The notes under the pieces are model-generated. The model made no database searches and was not told the DNA's origin. It saw only the letters and a program-made list of their open reading frames with translations. A program made the position numbers and the translations under genes. 64,000 nt of DNA, taken from the NCBI GenBank assembly GCA_947577065.1, contig CANPTT010000003.1, positions 32,917 through 96,916 on the forward strand, in the 5' to 3' direction. Source of the DNA: an uncultured Pseudoflavonifractor sp. (GTDB taxonomy: Bacteria; Bacillota; Clostridia; Oscillospirales; Oscillospiraceae). Of the stretch, positions 28,655 to 37,428 are shown piece by piece. How positions within the stretch are numbered: the first letter of the stretch is position 1; each line of letters starts with the position of its first letter.

Positions 28655-29526
28655 TGAAGAGCCTCCTGAACAGCGGCGCGGTTGGCGGTCATGGCGTCAA
28701 AGTAAGGCCGGATGCCCGTGCCGTCACCGGACATGAGCATATCCAACTCATAGATCTTGCAGCCTGTCTCCCGGGCGATGACCTCCGCGGTGGAGCGGGA
28801 GCCGTTTTTTTCCACGAAGATGGCTGGAATGTCATATTCCTTGATAAGGGCCACGATCTCCTTGATCTCCTGGGCGGAGACGGTGGAGCCCTCCTCTTCC
28901 TCGATGGCCTTGAGAAGGGTCAGACCATGGGCCTGGGCAAAGTATTGGAACCCGTCGTGAAAGGTGATGAGGTAGGGACAGGACAGCTCTCCCGGGAGTC
29001 CGGTGGGGGCAGGGAGCTGGTATTCCGCGGAAGGGCCTGCCGGCGTGACAAATTCCGTGAGGGCTTGGCGGAGGTTATTTCCTGCCTGAAGAAAGCACCC
29101 GGGGTCCATCCAGTAGTGGGGGTCATACTCCTCCTCGTGGTCGTGACCGTCATGGTCTGCGTGTTCCGGGGCGGGCAGCAGGTCGATCCCCTCGGAACAA
29201 TCAATGACCGCTGCGGCGGAGGCGGCCAGGGCGTCGGCCATGAAATCTTCCAGCCCCGTCCCGCTGGTGATGATGATATCGGCCCTCTCAATGGCCTTCA
29301 TGTCCTTTACCGTCAGGGAGTAATCGTGGAGACAGGAGGTTTGAGAGTTCACCAACAGCTCCACTTGTACCTCTGATTCCTCCATCCCCTGGATGAGATC
29401 GGTGGTGAGCAGGTACACCGGATAGGTGGTGCAGAGGATGTGGAGCGCTTCCTCCCGCACCGGGGCCTGGGTACAGCCAGAGAGCAGAAGGGCTGCCAGC
29501 AGCGGGGGAATAAGCCGTTTTTTCAT
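28651..29526 (-). CDS. znuA: Zinc/manganese ABC transporter substrate-binding lipoprotein
   Basis: Lipobox LSGC; His/Asp-rich EHADHDGHDHEEEYDPHYWMDP; FVEKNGSRSTAEVIARETG. Confidence 0.92.
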   Translation of the reverse strand: MKKRLIPPLLAALLLSGCTQAPVREEALHILCTTYPVYLLTTDLIQGMEESEVQVELLVNSQTSCLHDYSLTVKDMKAIERADIIITSGTGLEDFMADALAASAAAVIDCSEGIDLLPAPEHADHDGHDHEEEYDPHYWMDPGCFLQAGNNLRQALTEFVTPAGPSAEYQLPAPTGLPGELSCPYLITFHDGFQYFAQAHGLTLLKAIEEEEGSTVSAQEIKEIVALIKEYDIPAIFVEKNGSRSTAEVIARETGCKIYELDMLMSGDGTGIRPYFDAMTANRAAVQEALQ

Positions 29527-29558
29527 GGGACCACCTCCTTCCATTGGATCGGGAAATC

Positions 29559-29587
29559 ATTATACTCTCTTTTACCCGGTTTGTAAA
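29559..29587 (-). promoter_or_regulatory. Promoter of znuACB
   Basis: Minus strand TTTACA-N17-TATAAT. Confidence 0.7.
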
Positions 29588-29588
29588 A

Positions 29589-29629
29589 CAAAAGCGGCGT
29601 TACCCGTGAGGTAACGCCGCTTTTTCTTT
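29589..29629 (-). terminator. Rho-independent terminator of the pyrophosphatase-like gene
   Basis: AAAGCGGCGTTACC-CGTGA-GGTAACGCCGCTTT flanked by T/A tracts. Confidence 0.8.
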
Positions 29630-29630
29630 T

Positions 29631-31781
29631 TTATCCCAGCAGAGCGGGGAGGTTGAAGGTGACGATGAGGACCGAGGAGAGCAGGGCCGCCGTGACCGCC
29701 AGCATTGCCAGCGCGGGTAGGGCAGGGCCCGCCGCCTGGTACAGAGAGGCAAACGCCCGCTCCGCCGTCAGAGCAAAGCGGTGGCAATCAGAGCCGCGGC
29801 CACCTCTGCGTCCGCTCTCCACATATCGCCGGGCACCGCCCAGAACACCGCCGGTGAGGGTGAAGAAGAGAGAGAGGGTCACGCTGAACACCGAAAGGCA
29901 TCCCAAAAAGCCCAACAATCCCCGAAGTCCCAACAGGAGCCCGGCTGCTATGGGAGCCGTCAGGGCAAGCAGAGCAGGGGGGAGAAAGCCCAGCAAGGAC
30001 CGGGTGGCACAACGGGAGACGCAGGCGGCATAGTCCGGAGCCTGCCCCCCTTCCATCAGTCCGTCGTTATCCTGAAACTGTCGGCGGGCCTGCAGAAGAA
30101 CGGAACGGGCTCCGCCCCGGACCGCCAGCATAAGGAGCCCCAGAATGAGAAATACCACCATAACGCCCAGCAGGATCCCCAGAAGCAGGAGGGGGTCCTG
30201 TTGGGAGAGGGACCAGTCGGCCTGGGTCTCGGAGAAGATCCGGGCAAGACACAGAAGCAGGGTCAGGGTACCGAATGCGGAGGACAGGGTAAGGAGGCAT
30301 TGGCCGCCGTTGGCAGCGGAGGCACCGATGGCGGCCAGATTATCCGCCCGGCGGCGGGAGACCTCGTCGGCGTCGGTAAGAGAGGCGGCGTGGGCGGCGC
30401 AATCCCCGATGGGCCCACAGAGGGCGGAGGCCAGGGATATGCCGGTGACCGAAAGCGCACTCACCCCGGCCAGGGCGATACCGTAGGCGCCCTTGAGAAG
30501 GTCGTTCATGCCTCCGGCGGTATAGAAAGCGGCGGCCAGGGCGGCTGTGGCAAAAAGGACGGGGATGGCGGCGGAGCAAAGACCGATCCCCGATCCGCCG
30601 GTGACGGCTGCTGCGGCGCCGGCCTCGGCGGTCTCCGCCAAGGAACGGGCCGGTTTATAGGTGTCGGAGGTAAAATATTCCCCTGCCAAAGCGATAAAGG
30701 AGCCTCCGATCGATCCGGCAAAGACAGGCAGACACAGCGCCCAGCTTCCGGTCAGAAAATAAGTGATAGGCAGGCAGGCCGTGGCGGTGAGGACTGCGGG
30801 GACCAAAGAGGCGAACCGCAGACACCAGGGAAGGGAATAGCGGTCCCCGCGCTCCTGAGGACGGATGGTGAGGAAGCCGATCAGACAGGCGACGGCGCCT
30901 GCCGCCGCCACCGCCAGGGGAAGAAGCATGGCGTTCCAGGCCATGTCATCGGCGGAGAAAGCGGTCATACCCAAAAAGAGGGCGGCAAAGAGGAGATTTT
31001 CGTAGGAGGCGTACCCCCCCGCGGCGGTCCCCGCCGCGGGGCCGACCCCGTGGCCGATCCGGTCGGCGATAGCGGCGGGATTCTGGGGGTCGTCGGGGGG
31101 CAGGCCCATCTCCCGGTCCACTGCCTCGGCCGCGATTCCGGCGGAGCGGGCAAAAAGAGCCCCCATACGGAAGAGAAGGGAGACCAGGGCGCAGCCCAGG
31201 CCAAAGAAAAGCAGTGTTCGGGCAATGGCGTCAGGATCGTAGCGCATGGAATACTTGAGAAAGAAAAACCAACCGGTCAGGTGGACAAGACCCAGCCCCA
31301 TGGAGAAAAAGCTGACCACGGCCCCGGCGCTGAAGGCGACGTCCACGCCCCGATCCAGCCGCTCTCCGGCGGCCTGGGCGGCCCGGGGACCTGCGGCGGC
31401 GGTGACAAAGGCTCCGGCCATGCCTACCAGAAGGGCGCAAAGGCCGCCGGAGAGGAGCGCCAGAGGGGTAAGGCGGCCCAAACGCCGAAGGTAGACCAGC
31501 GCCGCCTGTAGTCCAAAGACCAGCGCCAGCCCCCCGCAAGAGAGGATAAGTTGCCATTTTAAGTAGGCGTTGGTCCCCTTGCGAAGAGCTGCCGTCAAGC
31601 CCTGGGCGGGCTCGCCGCCCTCGGAAAGGGGGATAAGGCGCCCCAGTTGGATAAAGGCGAACAAAAGGGAGAGGCCCCCGCCTATAAAACCGATCCAAAA
31701 GAGATTTTCGATCTGCAACTGCTCCAGCTCCTTTGCCGCCCCAAGGGGGACGGCGGGAATATGTATGACCAATTTTACCAA
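29631..31781 (-). CDS. Divergent membrane pyrophosphatase (H+-PPase) homologue, predicted catalytically inactive
   Basis: ~16 TM; retained blocks PPDDPQNPAAIADRIGHGVG, AGEYFTSDTYKPARSLAETAEAGAA, GAYGIALAGVSALSVTGISLASALCGPIGD, TGGVLGGARRYVESG collinear with M-PPases. Confidence 0.8.
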   Translation of the reverse strand: MVKLVIHIPAVPLGAAKELEQLQIENLFWIGFIGGGLSLLFAFIQLGRLIPLSEGGEPAQGLTAALRKGTNAYLKWQLILSCGGLALVFGLQAALVYLRRLGRLTPLALLSGGLCALLVGMAGAFVTAAAGPRAAQAAGERLDRGVDVAFSAGAVVSFFSMGLGLVHLTGWFFFLKYSMRYDPDAIARTLLFFGLGCALVSLLFRMGALFARSAGIAAEAVDREMGLPPDDPQNPAAIADRIGHGVGPAAGTAAGGYASYENLLFAALFLGMTAFSADDMAWNAMLLPLAVAAAGAVACLIGFLTIRPQERGDRYSLPWCLRFASLVPAVLTATACLPITYFLTGSWALCLPVFAGSIGGSFIALAGEYFTSDTYKPARSLAETAEAGAAAAVTGGSGIGLCSAAIPVLFATAALAAAFYTAGGMNDLLKGAYGIALAGVSALSVTGISLASALCGPIGDCAAHAASLTDADEVSRRRADNLAAIGASAANGGQCLLTLSSAFGTLTLLLCLARIFSETQADWSLSQQDPLLLLGILLGVMVVFLILGLLMLAVRGGARSVLLQARRQFQDNDGLMEGGQAPDYAACVSRCATRSLLGFLPPALLALTAPIAAGLLLGLRGLLGFLGCLSVFSVTLSLFFTLTGGVLGGARRYVESGRRGGRGSDCHRFALTAERAFASLYQAAGPALPALAMLAVTAALLSSVLIVTFNLPALLG

Positions 31782-31920
31782 TATCCAACCGTTTTTTCAA
31801 GCATTAGTTTCCACAAACCCCGGACTTCTCCATATTTCCTCTTTCCCCTTTCTCCAAAATACGCTATAATGAGAACGAAAGTCAGCCGGAGTCAAAATTT
31901 GAACAGAGGGGTGAGCTTTT

Positions 31921-32697
31921 ATGCAGGAGCATGAGCTTCAATTTCACATCAAGTGCAGGAAGGGGGACGTGGGCCGGTATTGCATCCTGCCCGGAGATCC
32001 GGGCAGGGTGGAGAAGATCGCCGCCTATCTGGACGAACCCCGCAAGGTCCAGCAGAACCGGGAGTATGTTGTCTATACAGGCTTCCTTTTGGGGGAGAAG
32101 GTCAGCGTCTGTTCCACGGGCATCGGCGGTCCCTCCGCCTCCATCGCGATGGAGGAGCTTGCCGCCATCGGGGCGGATACCTTTGTCCGGGTGGGGACCT
32201 GCGGGGGCATTGCCCTGAAGGTCCAATCGGACGACGTGGTCATCGCTACCGGGGCCGTCCGTCATGAGGGGACCAGCCGGGAGTATGCCCCCATCGAGTT
32301 CCCCGCCGTCAGCGACTACCAGGTCCAGCAGGCTCTGGTGCGGGCGGCCCAGAACCTGGGCAAGAGCTGGCATGCCGGGGTGGTCCAGTGCAAGGACTCC
32401 TTCTACGGCCAGCACTCTCCCGCTCGGATGCCGGTGGCTCAGGAGCTGCTCTACAAGTGGGAGGCATGGAAGCGGCTTGGGGTGCTGGCCTCTGAAATGG
32501 AGTCGGCCGCCCTCTTCTGTTGCGCCGCCGCCCTGGGGGTCCGGGCAGGTTCCTGCTTCCATGTTATCTGGAACCAGGAGCGGGAGGCTGCGGGGTTGGA
32601 CCAGAAGGAGAGCCATGACCTCCAGGCTGCCATCCAGGTGGGAGTAGAGGCGGTAAAGGTGCTCATTGAGGAGGACAGAAGAATACATAAGGACTGA
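31921..32697 (+). CDS. udp: Uridine phosphorylase (nucleoside phosphorylase family)
   Basis: [71 protein letters not shown]. Confidence 0.92.
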   Translation: MQEHELQFHIKCRKGDVGRYCILPGDPGRVEKIAAYLDEPRKVQQNREYVVYTGFLLGEKVSVCSTGIGGPSASIAMEELAAIGADTFVRVGTCGGIALKVQSDDVVIATGAVRHEGTSREYAPIEFPAVSDYQVQQALVRAAQNLGKSWHAGVVQCKDSFYGQHSPARMPVAQELLYKWEAWKRLGVLASEMESAALFCCAAALGVRAGSCFHVIWNQEREAAGLDQKESHDLQAAIQVGVEAVKVLIEEDRRIHKD

Positions 32698-32736
32698 TCC
32701 TGTTGCTTGGAGGGCAGGAAAGGAGGGGCAGTCACT

Positions 32737-32973
32737 GTGAAACGACTGTTTGCCGGCGCGGAGGAATTTATCAAAGCCAGTACCTGGAGGGACCTGGCCC
32801 TGCTGAAGTTTTGCCTTTTTTCACTGGGGGTTCTCTTTGGGGCGAAGGTCCCCGGGCGGCGCAGGTCCATCGCCGGGGTGGGGGCCGCTGTGCTGTTTAT
32901 TTTGACCTATATCCCCCTGATGATAAAGTATATAGCCGCCCTTCACCGGGCGGGGAGGAGCGCGCGTGCGTAA
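32737..32973 (+). CDS. Small membrane protein of the 'permease of phosphate ABC transporter' family
   Basis: VKRLFAGAEEFIKASTWRDLALLKFCLFSLGVLFGAKVP...AAVLFILTYIPLMIKYI; GTG start. Confidence 0.65.
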   Translation: MKRLFAGAEEFIKASTWRDLALLKFCLFSLGVLFGAKVPGRRRSIAGVGAAVLFILTYIPLMIKYIAALHRAGRSARA

Positions 32974-33094
32974 GAAGCGTTTTCCGTCGGGGCAGGAGGG
33001 GGACCGCCATAGGAGGCCCCCCTCCTGTCTGTTTTTCTGATCGGGAAGCGTGGCAAAGATTTACGGTTTTCACTTCCATTTTTGTAAATTGCGG

Positions 33095-33123
33095 TTGCAT
33101 TGTATCCGGGATTTTGATAGAAT
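33095..33123 (+). promoter_or_regulatory. Promoter of flavoprotein reductase 2
   Basis: TTGCAT-N17-TAGAAT. Confidence 0.6.
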
Positions 33124-33183
33124 GAAAAAGAGGACACCTGTCGATTTTGTGCCCTTGAATACAAAGCTGAAAGGAGAAAGGAA

Positions 33184-35181
33184 ATGAAAAAGAGGATCAC
33201 TGCCCTTGCCCTGGCCATTTTTATGGTTATGGGAACAGTCGCTCTGGCGGCTGGCACGGAGAAGAGCATCACGGTTGCTCCCATGACGATAAGCGTCAAC
33301 GGATTGGAGGTCACCCCCACCAAGTCTGACGGGACCGCCGCCGAGGTCTTTTCCTATGAGGGCGCCACCTACGCTCCCCTGCGTTATCTCAGCGAGCTGC
33401 TGGGGATCGAGGTGGAGTGGGACAAGAACGATCCCAATGCCGCCAAGCTGGTGGGGGTGCCCGGCATGCCCTCCGCCTCCAAGGCTGCGCTCAGCTTTAA
33501 GGCCGGTACCTACACCGCTGAGGCTCAGGGCAACAACGGCCCTGTGAAGGTGGAGCTGACCGTCTCCGCCGACGCCATCACCGCGGTAAAGGTGCTGGAG
33601 CAGGCTGAGACCCCTTCTATTGCCGGCCCCGCTCTGGAGCGGATTCCCGCGGCTATCGTGGAGAACCAGTCCCTGAAGATCGACACAGTTACCGGCGCCA
33701 CCAACACCAGTAAGGCTGTTCTGGCCGCCGTTGAGGAGGCCGTCAAGCAGGCCGGCGGCGACGTGGAGGCGCTGAAGAACGCCGCTGTGAGCGCCGGCCG
33801 CCCCGTGGGCGATCAGGCCCTCACCGCTGACGTGGTGGTCATCGGCGCCGGCGGCGCCGGACTGGCCGCTGCGCTGGAGGCCAAGGACCAGGGAGCCGGA
33901 GAGGTGATCCTGCTGGAGAAGATGGCTGCCATCGGCGGTACTACCTTCACCTCCCAGGGCCTGATCGGCGGCTATGACAGCAAGCTGCAGAAGTCCAAGG
34001 GTGTGGAGCTCACCTTTGACCAGATGTACGACAACCTGATGAGTAACGCCTCCTATCACCTGGACCAGAACCTGACCACCATCACCCTGAAGAAGAGCGG
34101 TGAAACGGTGGACTGGCTGGCTGACCGGGTGAAGCTGGATATCAACGATGTGAAGGTGGGTTATGGTCCCCTCCAGATGATGCACACCGTCAACGGCGGC
34201 GGCGCGGCTATGGCCGGCCCCTTTGACGCCGCGCTGAAGGAGGCGGGCGTAAAGCTTATGCTGGAGACCAAGGCCACTGAACTCATCACCGACAACAGCG
34301 GCGCGGTGGTCGGTGTGCGGGCCGAGAGCAAGGGCTCCAAGGTAGAGATCGCCGCCAAGAGCGTGGTCATCGCCACCGGCGGCTACGCCTACAATCCCGA
34401 GCTCACCGCCCGGTTTACTCCTGAGCTGGCCGGAACCTGGGGCGTGGGTTTCCCCGGCTCCACGGGCGACGGTATCATTATGGCCAGCAATGTGGGCGCT
34501 GCCACTACCCACACCGATGATATGATGTGCGTCCTCAAGGACTACACTATTATGTCTGAGCATAACGGCACGTCCAACTCCGCCAACAACAACGGCTTTA
34601 TGAACCTGCCCAACATGATCATGGTGGGCGCCCAGGGCAAGCGCTTTGTCAACGAGAAGGACCAGGGCTATATGACCCAGAAGCTCAACGCCCCCATCTT
34701 TGACCAAATGCACAAGGATAAGCTGGGCTATGTCTGGGCCATCTCTGACCAGGCCGCTGTGGACGCCACCAACGGCAAGACTAAGCGGAACGGAGGCCTG
34801 AGCTATGTGACGGGCAACACCATTGAGGAGTTTGCCGCCAATCTGGGGGTGGACGCCGGGAACCTGAAGGCTACCATTGAGAACTTCAACGCCTACGTTG
34901 ACGCGGGCTATGACCAGGAGTTCCGCCGCAATGAGAAGGAGATGGCAAAGCTCACCGCTCCCTACGTGGCCATTCCTCTGGTACCCTGCGAGATCATCAC
35001 CTACGGCGGTGTGGCCCGCAACGACAAGGCTGAGGTCATCCGGGCCGACGGCAGTTCCATCCCCGGCCTCTTCGTGGCCGGCGAGGCCAGCGCCAACAGC
35101 GCCTACATGGGCTTTACCCTGACCAACTGCTTTGCCTGGGGCCGGATCGCCGGCTCCAGTGCTGCGGCCTACGCGAAATAA
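33184..35181 (+). CDS. Secreted stalk + FMN_bind + FAD-dependent reductase (flavocytochrome c-like)
   Basis: Signal peptide; stalk AEVFSYEGATYAPLRYLSELLGIEVEWD; FMN-binding VTGATNTSKAV; VVIGAGGAGLAAALEAKDQGAGEVILLEK. Confidence 0.88.
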   Translation: MKKRITALALAIFMVMGTVALAAGTEKSITVAPMTISVNGLEVTPTKSDGTAAEVFSYEGATYAPLRYLSELLGIEVEWDKNDPNAAKLVGVPGMPSASKAALSFKAGTYTAEAQGNNGPVKVELTVSADAITAVKVLEQAETPSIAGPALERIPAAIVENQSLKIDTVTGATNTSKAVLAAVEEAVKQAGGDVEALKNAAVSAGRPVGDQALTADVVVIGAGGAGLAAALEAKDQGAGEVILLEKMAAIGGTTFTSQGLIGGYDSKLQKSKGVELTFDQMYDNLMSNASYHLDQNLTTITLKKSGETVDWLADRVKLDINDVKVGYGPLQMMHTVNGGGAAMAGPFDAALKEAGVKLMLETKATELITDNSGAVVGVRAESKGSKVEIAAKSVVIATGGYAYNPELTARFTPELAGTWGVGFPGSTGDGIIMASNVGAATTHTDDMMCVLKDYTIMSEHNGTSNSANNNGFMNLPNMIMVGAQGKRFVNEKDQGYMTQKLNAPIFDQMHKDKLGYVWAISDQAAVDATNGKTKRNGGLSYVTGNTIEEFAANLGVDAGNLKATIENFNAYVDAGYDQEFRRNEKEMAKLTAPYVAIPLVPCEIITYGGVARNDKAEVIRADGSSIPGLFVAGEASANSAYMGFTLTNCFAWGRIAGSSAAAYAK

Positions 35182-35200
35182 GGAAGACCGGAATACTCTG

Positions 35201-35236
35201 ACAGGGACGCCGCGATTTTCGCGGCGTCCCTGTTTT
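35201..35236 (+). terminator. Rho-independent terminator
   Basis: ACAGGGACGCCGC-GATTTTC-GCGGCGTCCCTGT-TTTG. Confidence 0.8.
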
Positions 35237-35252
35237 GTCCGGATGTGCCGCC

Positions 35253-35654
35253 TCAGTCACGCTCCTGGTTTTTGCGGCGTATCTTGTGCTCGATATGAAA
35301 AAGGCGCTTTTGGATGTTTTCGGCGGTGGCGTAGTCCGGATCGTTGCGGAGCAGATATGAGAAGGAGGACCTTCTGGAGTCCTCCCGAAGGACACGGTTT
35401 TGATAAAAGAATGGGATCCGGCGGAGAATGACCCCCTCCCCCAAAGTGAGGGGAAGGGAAATGTCGATCTGATTTTGTGCGGCGCACAGCTCCCGGCAGC
35501 GGGCCGCGCGGTGATCCCGGAGCAAGGCCTGGTATAGATACGAGGTCTTGCTTGGGGAGAGCCCCAGCTTTTCCCCGATGGCCTTGAAGGTCATGCCGGA
35601 TTCCTCCCGGAGCTGGGCGATCTCCTCCGCTCGTTTCATCGTTTGTTCGTCCAT
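35253..35654 (-). CDS. Small HTH DNA-binding protein (uncharacterised)
   Basis: EEIAQLREESGMTFKAIGEKLGLSPSKTSYLYQALLRDHRA resembles HTH; basic C-term. Confidence 0.6.
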   Translation of the reverse strand: MDEQTMKRAEEIAQLREESGMTFKAIGEKLGLSPSKTSYLYQALLRDHRAARCRELCAAQNQIDISLPLTLGEGVILRRIPFFYQNRVLREDSRRSSFSYLLRNDPDYATAENIQKRLFHIEHKIRRKNQERD

Positions 35655-35777
35655 AATTTTGTTGCCTCCCTGTGCGCCTTATCGGATTCATAAATATAGC
35701 ACCCTTTAAGGTGTGCGCCAAGAGGAATCTGATAAGATGCGTATAAAATACTCTTATCTTTCAAGGGGGGCAAAAGG

Positions 35778-35998
35778 ATGGAATATTATGAAAGGCTGAA
35801 AGCTGTTCGTGAGGATATGGATAAAACGCAGCAGGAAGTTGCGAAGCTCTTAATACGACCAGACAGCAAATAGGAAAGTATGAAAATGGAAGTCAAAATA
35901 TGACGATTGGGCGATTGAGAGAATTATGCCGGTTTTATGAAGTATCAGCCGACTATATTTTGGGTTTGCCCAAGGGGTTGGATTGGCCGAGAGACTAA
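35778..35998 (+). pseudogene. XRE-family regulator, frameshifted
   Basis: MEYYERLKAVREDMDKTQQEVAKLL then, one frame over, NTTRQQIGKYENGSQNMTIGRLRELCRFYEVSADYILGLPKGLDWPRD*; 221 nt, so one base short of a 222-nt ORF. Confidence 0.82.
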
Positions 35999-36001
35999 AA
36001 A

Positions 36002-36030
36002 ACAAGGCGGGGTGTCCCGCCTTGCTTTTT
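36002..36030 (+). terminator. Rho-independent terminator after XRE pseudogene
   Basis: AAGGCGGG-GTGT-CCCGCCTT-GCTTTTT. Confidence 0.8.
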
Positions 36031-36668
36031 GCCTATGAAAGGATCTTTGATCGGTGATACCGTTTGGCTGGGGGATGAGAGTAAATTTACAACTGCGTGA
36101 ATGCGAAAGACCATCCTTTGACGGGCCGAAGAATGGTCTCGCCTGCCGGCTCGGTCGTGCGGTAACCGCCCGCCACTGGCGGGCACCGCCCTCTCGCCCT
36201 CTCAACCGCTTCGCGGCATGAACTCCCGCTAAACTCGCTTTGCCCGTTAAGCGGGAATCATCAAGAAAGCCTGTTGAAGCAATGCCGCCTCTATCCTACA
36301 CAGCTTGATGTGTGGTACTGCTAACGTTCAGCCAGGAACCACCCAGGCGGTGTTTTCTTTCAGCGCAGGGGTCAAAGGCTACGGACCAGTGGCGGCAGTA
36401 ACGCAAGGAGGACGGCCGGCCGCTGTGAGGGAGCCGCCGGTCAACAGAACGATATCCCATAGGTTATTGCCCGAGGTATAACATGGCAGGGTTGGGACTC
36501 TGTAAGGTTGTACCGCAGCTCCCCGATCCCTCCACTGGTCCAAACGTCCTTCCAAAGTTCGGAGTCCAGAACCGCTTTCTAAGCGGTTTTGGCCCCCGCC
36601 GGGCAGGCCAAAAAACTCCCCCGGTCGGGCAAGCCCCCAAAAAGGCTCCCAATCAGGCAGACGAAACC

Positions 36669-37307
36669 CTACATCCGGGCGGCCAGGGCCTCTCTCCTGA
36701 GAATGTGGTAGCCATCCGGTCCCTTCGACAAGAGCCCCTCCCCCTGCAGCTCCTTCAGGATCCGCAGCAGATGCCGGTAGCTGAGACCCAAAACGGCGGC
36801 GGTGTGGGTGAGAGGTTCCCGAAACACGCCCCCCGACGTCTCCTCCAGCAGATAGGCGCACAGCCGTTGTTCCCCGGTGCCCAGGGCGGCGGCCCTGCCC
36901 TTTACCGCCTCCAGCTCCCGCTTTGCCATGATTTGGGCGATTTTGTTGGAGAAGCGCACGTCGGTGAGAAAGAGGACCTCCAGGGTCCGGTAGGGGATGG
37001 CCAGGCACAGAAGGTCGGTCTCCGCAGTCACCGAATTTTGAAATTCCCGGATCCCCAGGGCCAGTTCCAGGTCTCCGATGATCCCGGAGGCGGAGGACTG
37101 GCGCATGGCCAGAAATTTTCCGTCCCTGGTGTAGTATCGAACCTGAGCGGTCCCCACAACGATGAGGTAGAGATACTCCCCCAAAAATCCCTGCCGCACC
37201 AGCACGTCCCCCGCCAAAAACCGGACGGGCCGGCAGGTCTCCATGGGGATGCCGTAGGGGCGCAGGGCCTCCTCCAAAAGAGCTTCCTCCTGCTGGGTCA
37301 AGGTCAA
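36669..37307 (-). CDS. Crp/Fnr-family transcriptional regulator
   Basis: cNMP-like fold (VRFLAGDVLVRQGFLGEYLYLIVVGTAQVRYYTRDGKF) and C-term HTH THTAAVLGLSYRHLLRILKELQGEGLL; TTG start 37307 preceded by AAAGGAGG (ORF open to 37364). Confidence 0.85.
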   Translation of the reverse strand: MTLTQQEEALLEEALRPYGIPMETCRPVRFLAGDVLVRQGFLGEYLYLIVVGTAQVRYYTRDGKFLAMRQSSASGIIGDLELALGIREFQNSVTAETDLLCLAIPYRTLEVLFLTDVRFSNKIAQIMAKRELEAVKGRAAALGTGEQRLCAYLLEETSGGVFREPLTHTAAVLGLSYRHLLRILKELQGEGLLSKGPDGYHILRREALAARM

Positions 37308-37332
37308 GTGCGACGCCTCCTTTCGAAAGATG

Positions 37333-37373
37333 ATATGACTTATGTCGCATATAGAGTATGACATAAGTCATAT
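37333..37373. promoter_or_regulatory. 14-bp perfect inverted repeat with embedded FNR-geometry box between divergent genes
   Basis: ATATGACTTATGTC-N13-GACATAAGTCATAT; right arm holds ATGAC-ATAA-GTCAT. Confidence 0.8.
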
Positions 37374-37428
37374 GTTTCTGTCAAGGGAGATGGTATGATT
37401 GGGCCATCTCAGGAAGGAGGTGTTCCCC

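Noticed and set aside
29781-31511. 576-aa plus-strand ORF antisense to the M-PPase-like gene
   Set aside because: Gly/Gln/Lys-rich antisense artefact; the minus frame is collinear with M-PPases and has TM segments.
29631-31781. Calling this gene a functional H+-pyrophosphatase (hppA)
   Set aside because: Nearly all PPi/Mg ligand motifs are substituted, so annotation by family alone would mislead.
36318-36335. attC-like GCTAACGTTCAGC in the structured island
   Set aside because: Does not fit RYYYAAC/GTTRRRY core sites and no integron integrase is present.
36330-36352. Cobalamin-riboswitch-like AGCCAGGA box
   Set aside because: No accompanying conserved core elements of the B12 riboswitch and no downstream B12 gene.
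36379-37371. 330-aa minus-strand ORF overlapping the Crp/Fnr gene
   Set aside because: Out of frame with the recognisable Crp/Fnr protein and Gly/Arg/Pro-rich; the shorter ORF is the gene.
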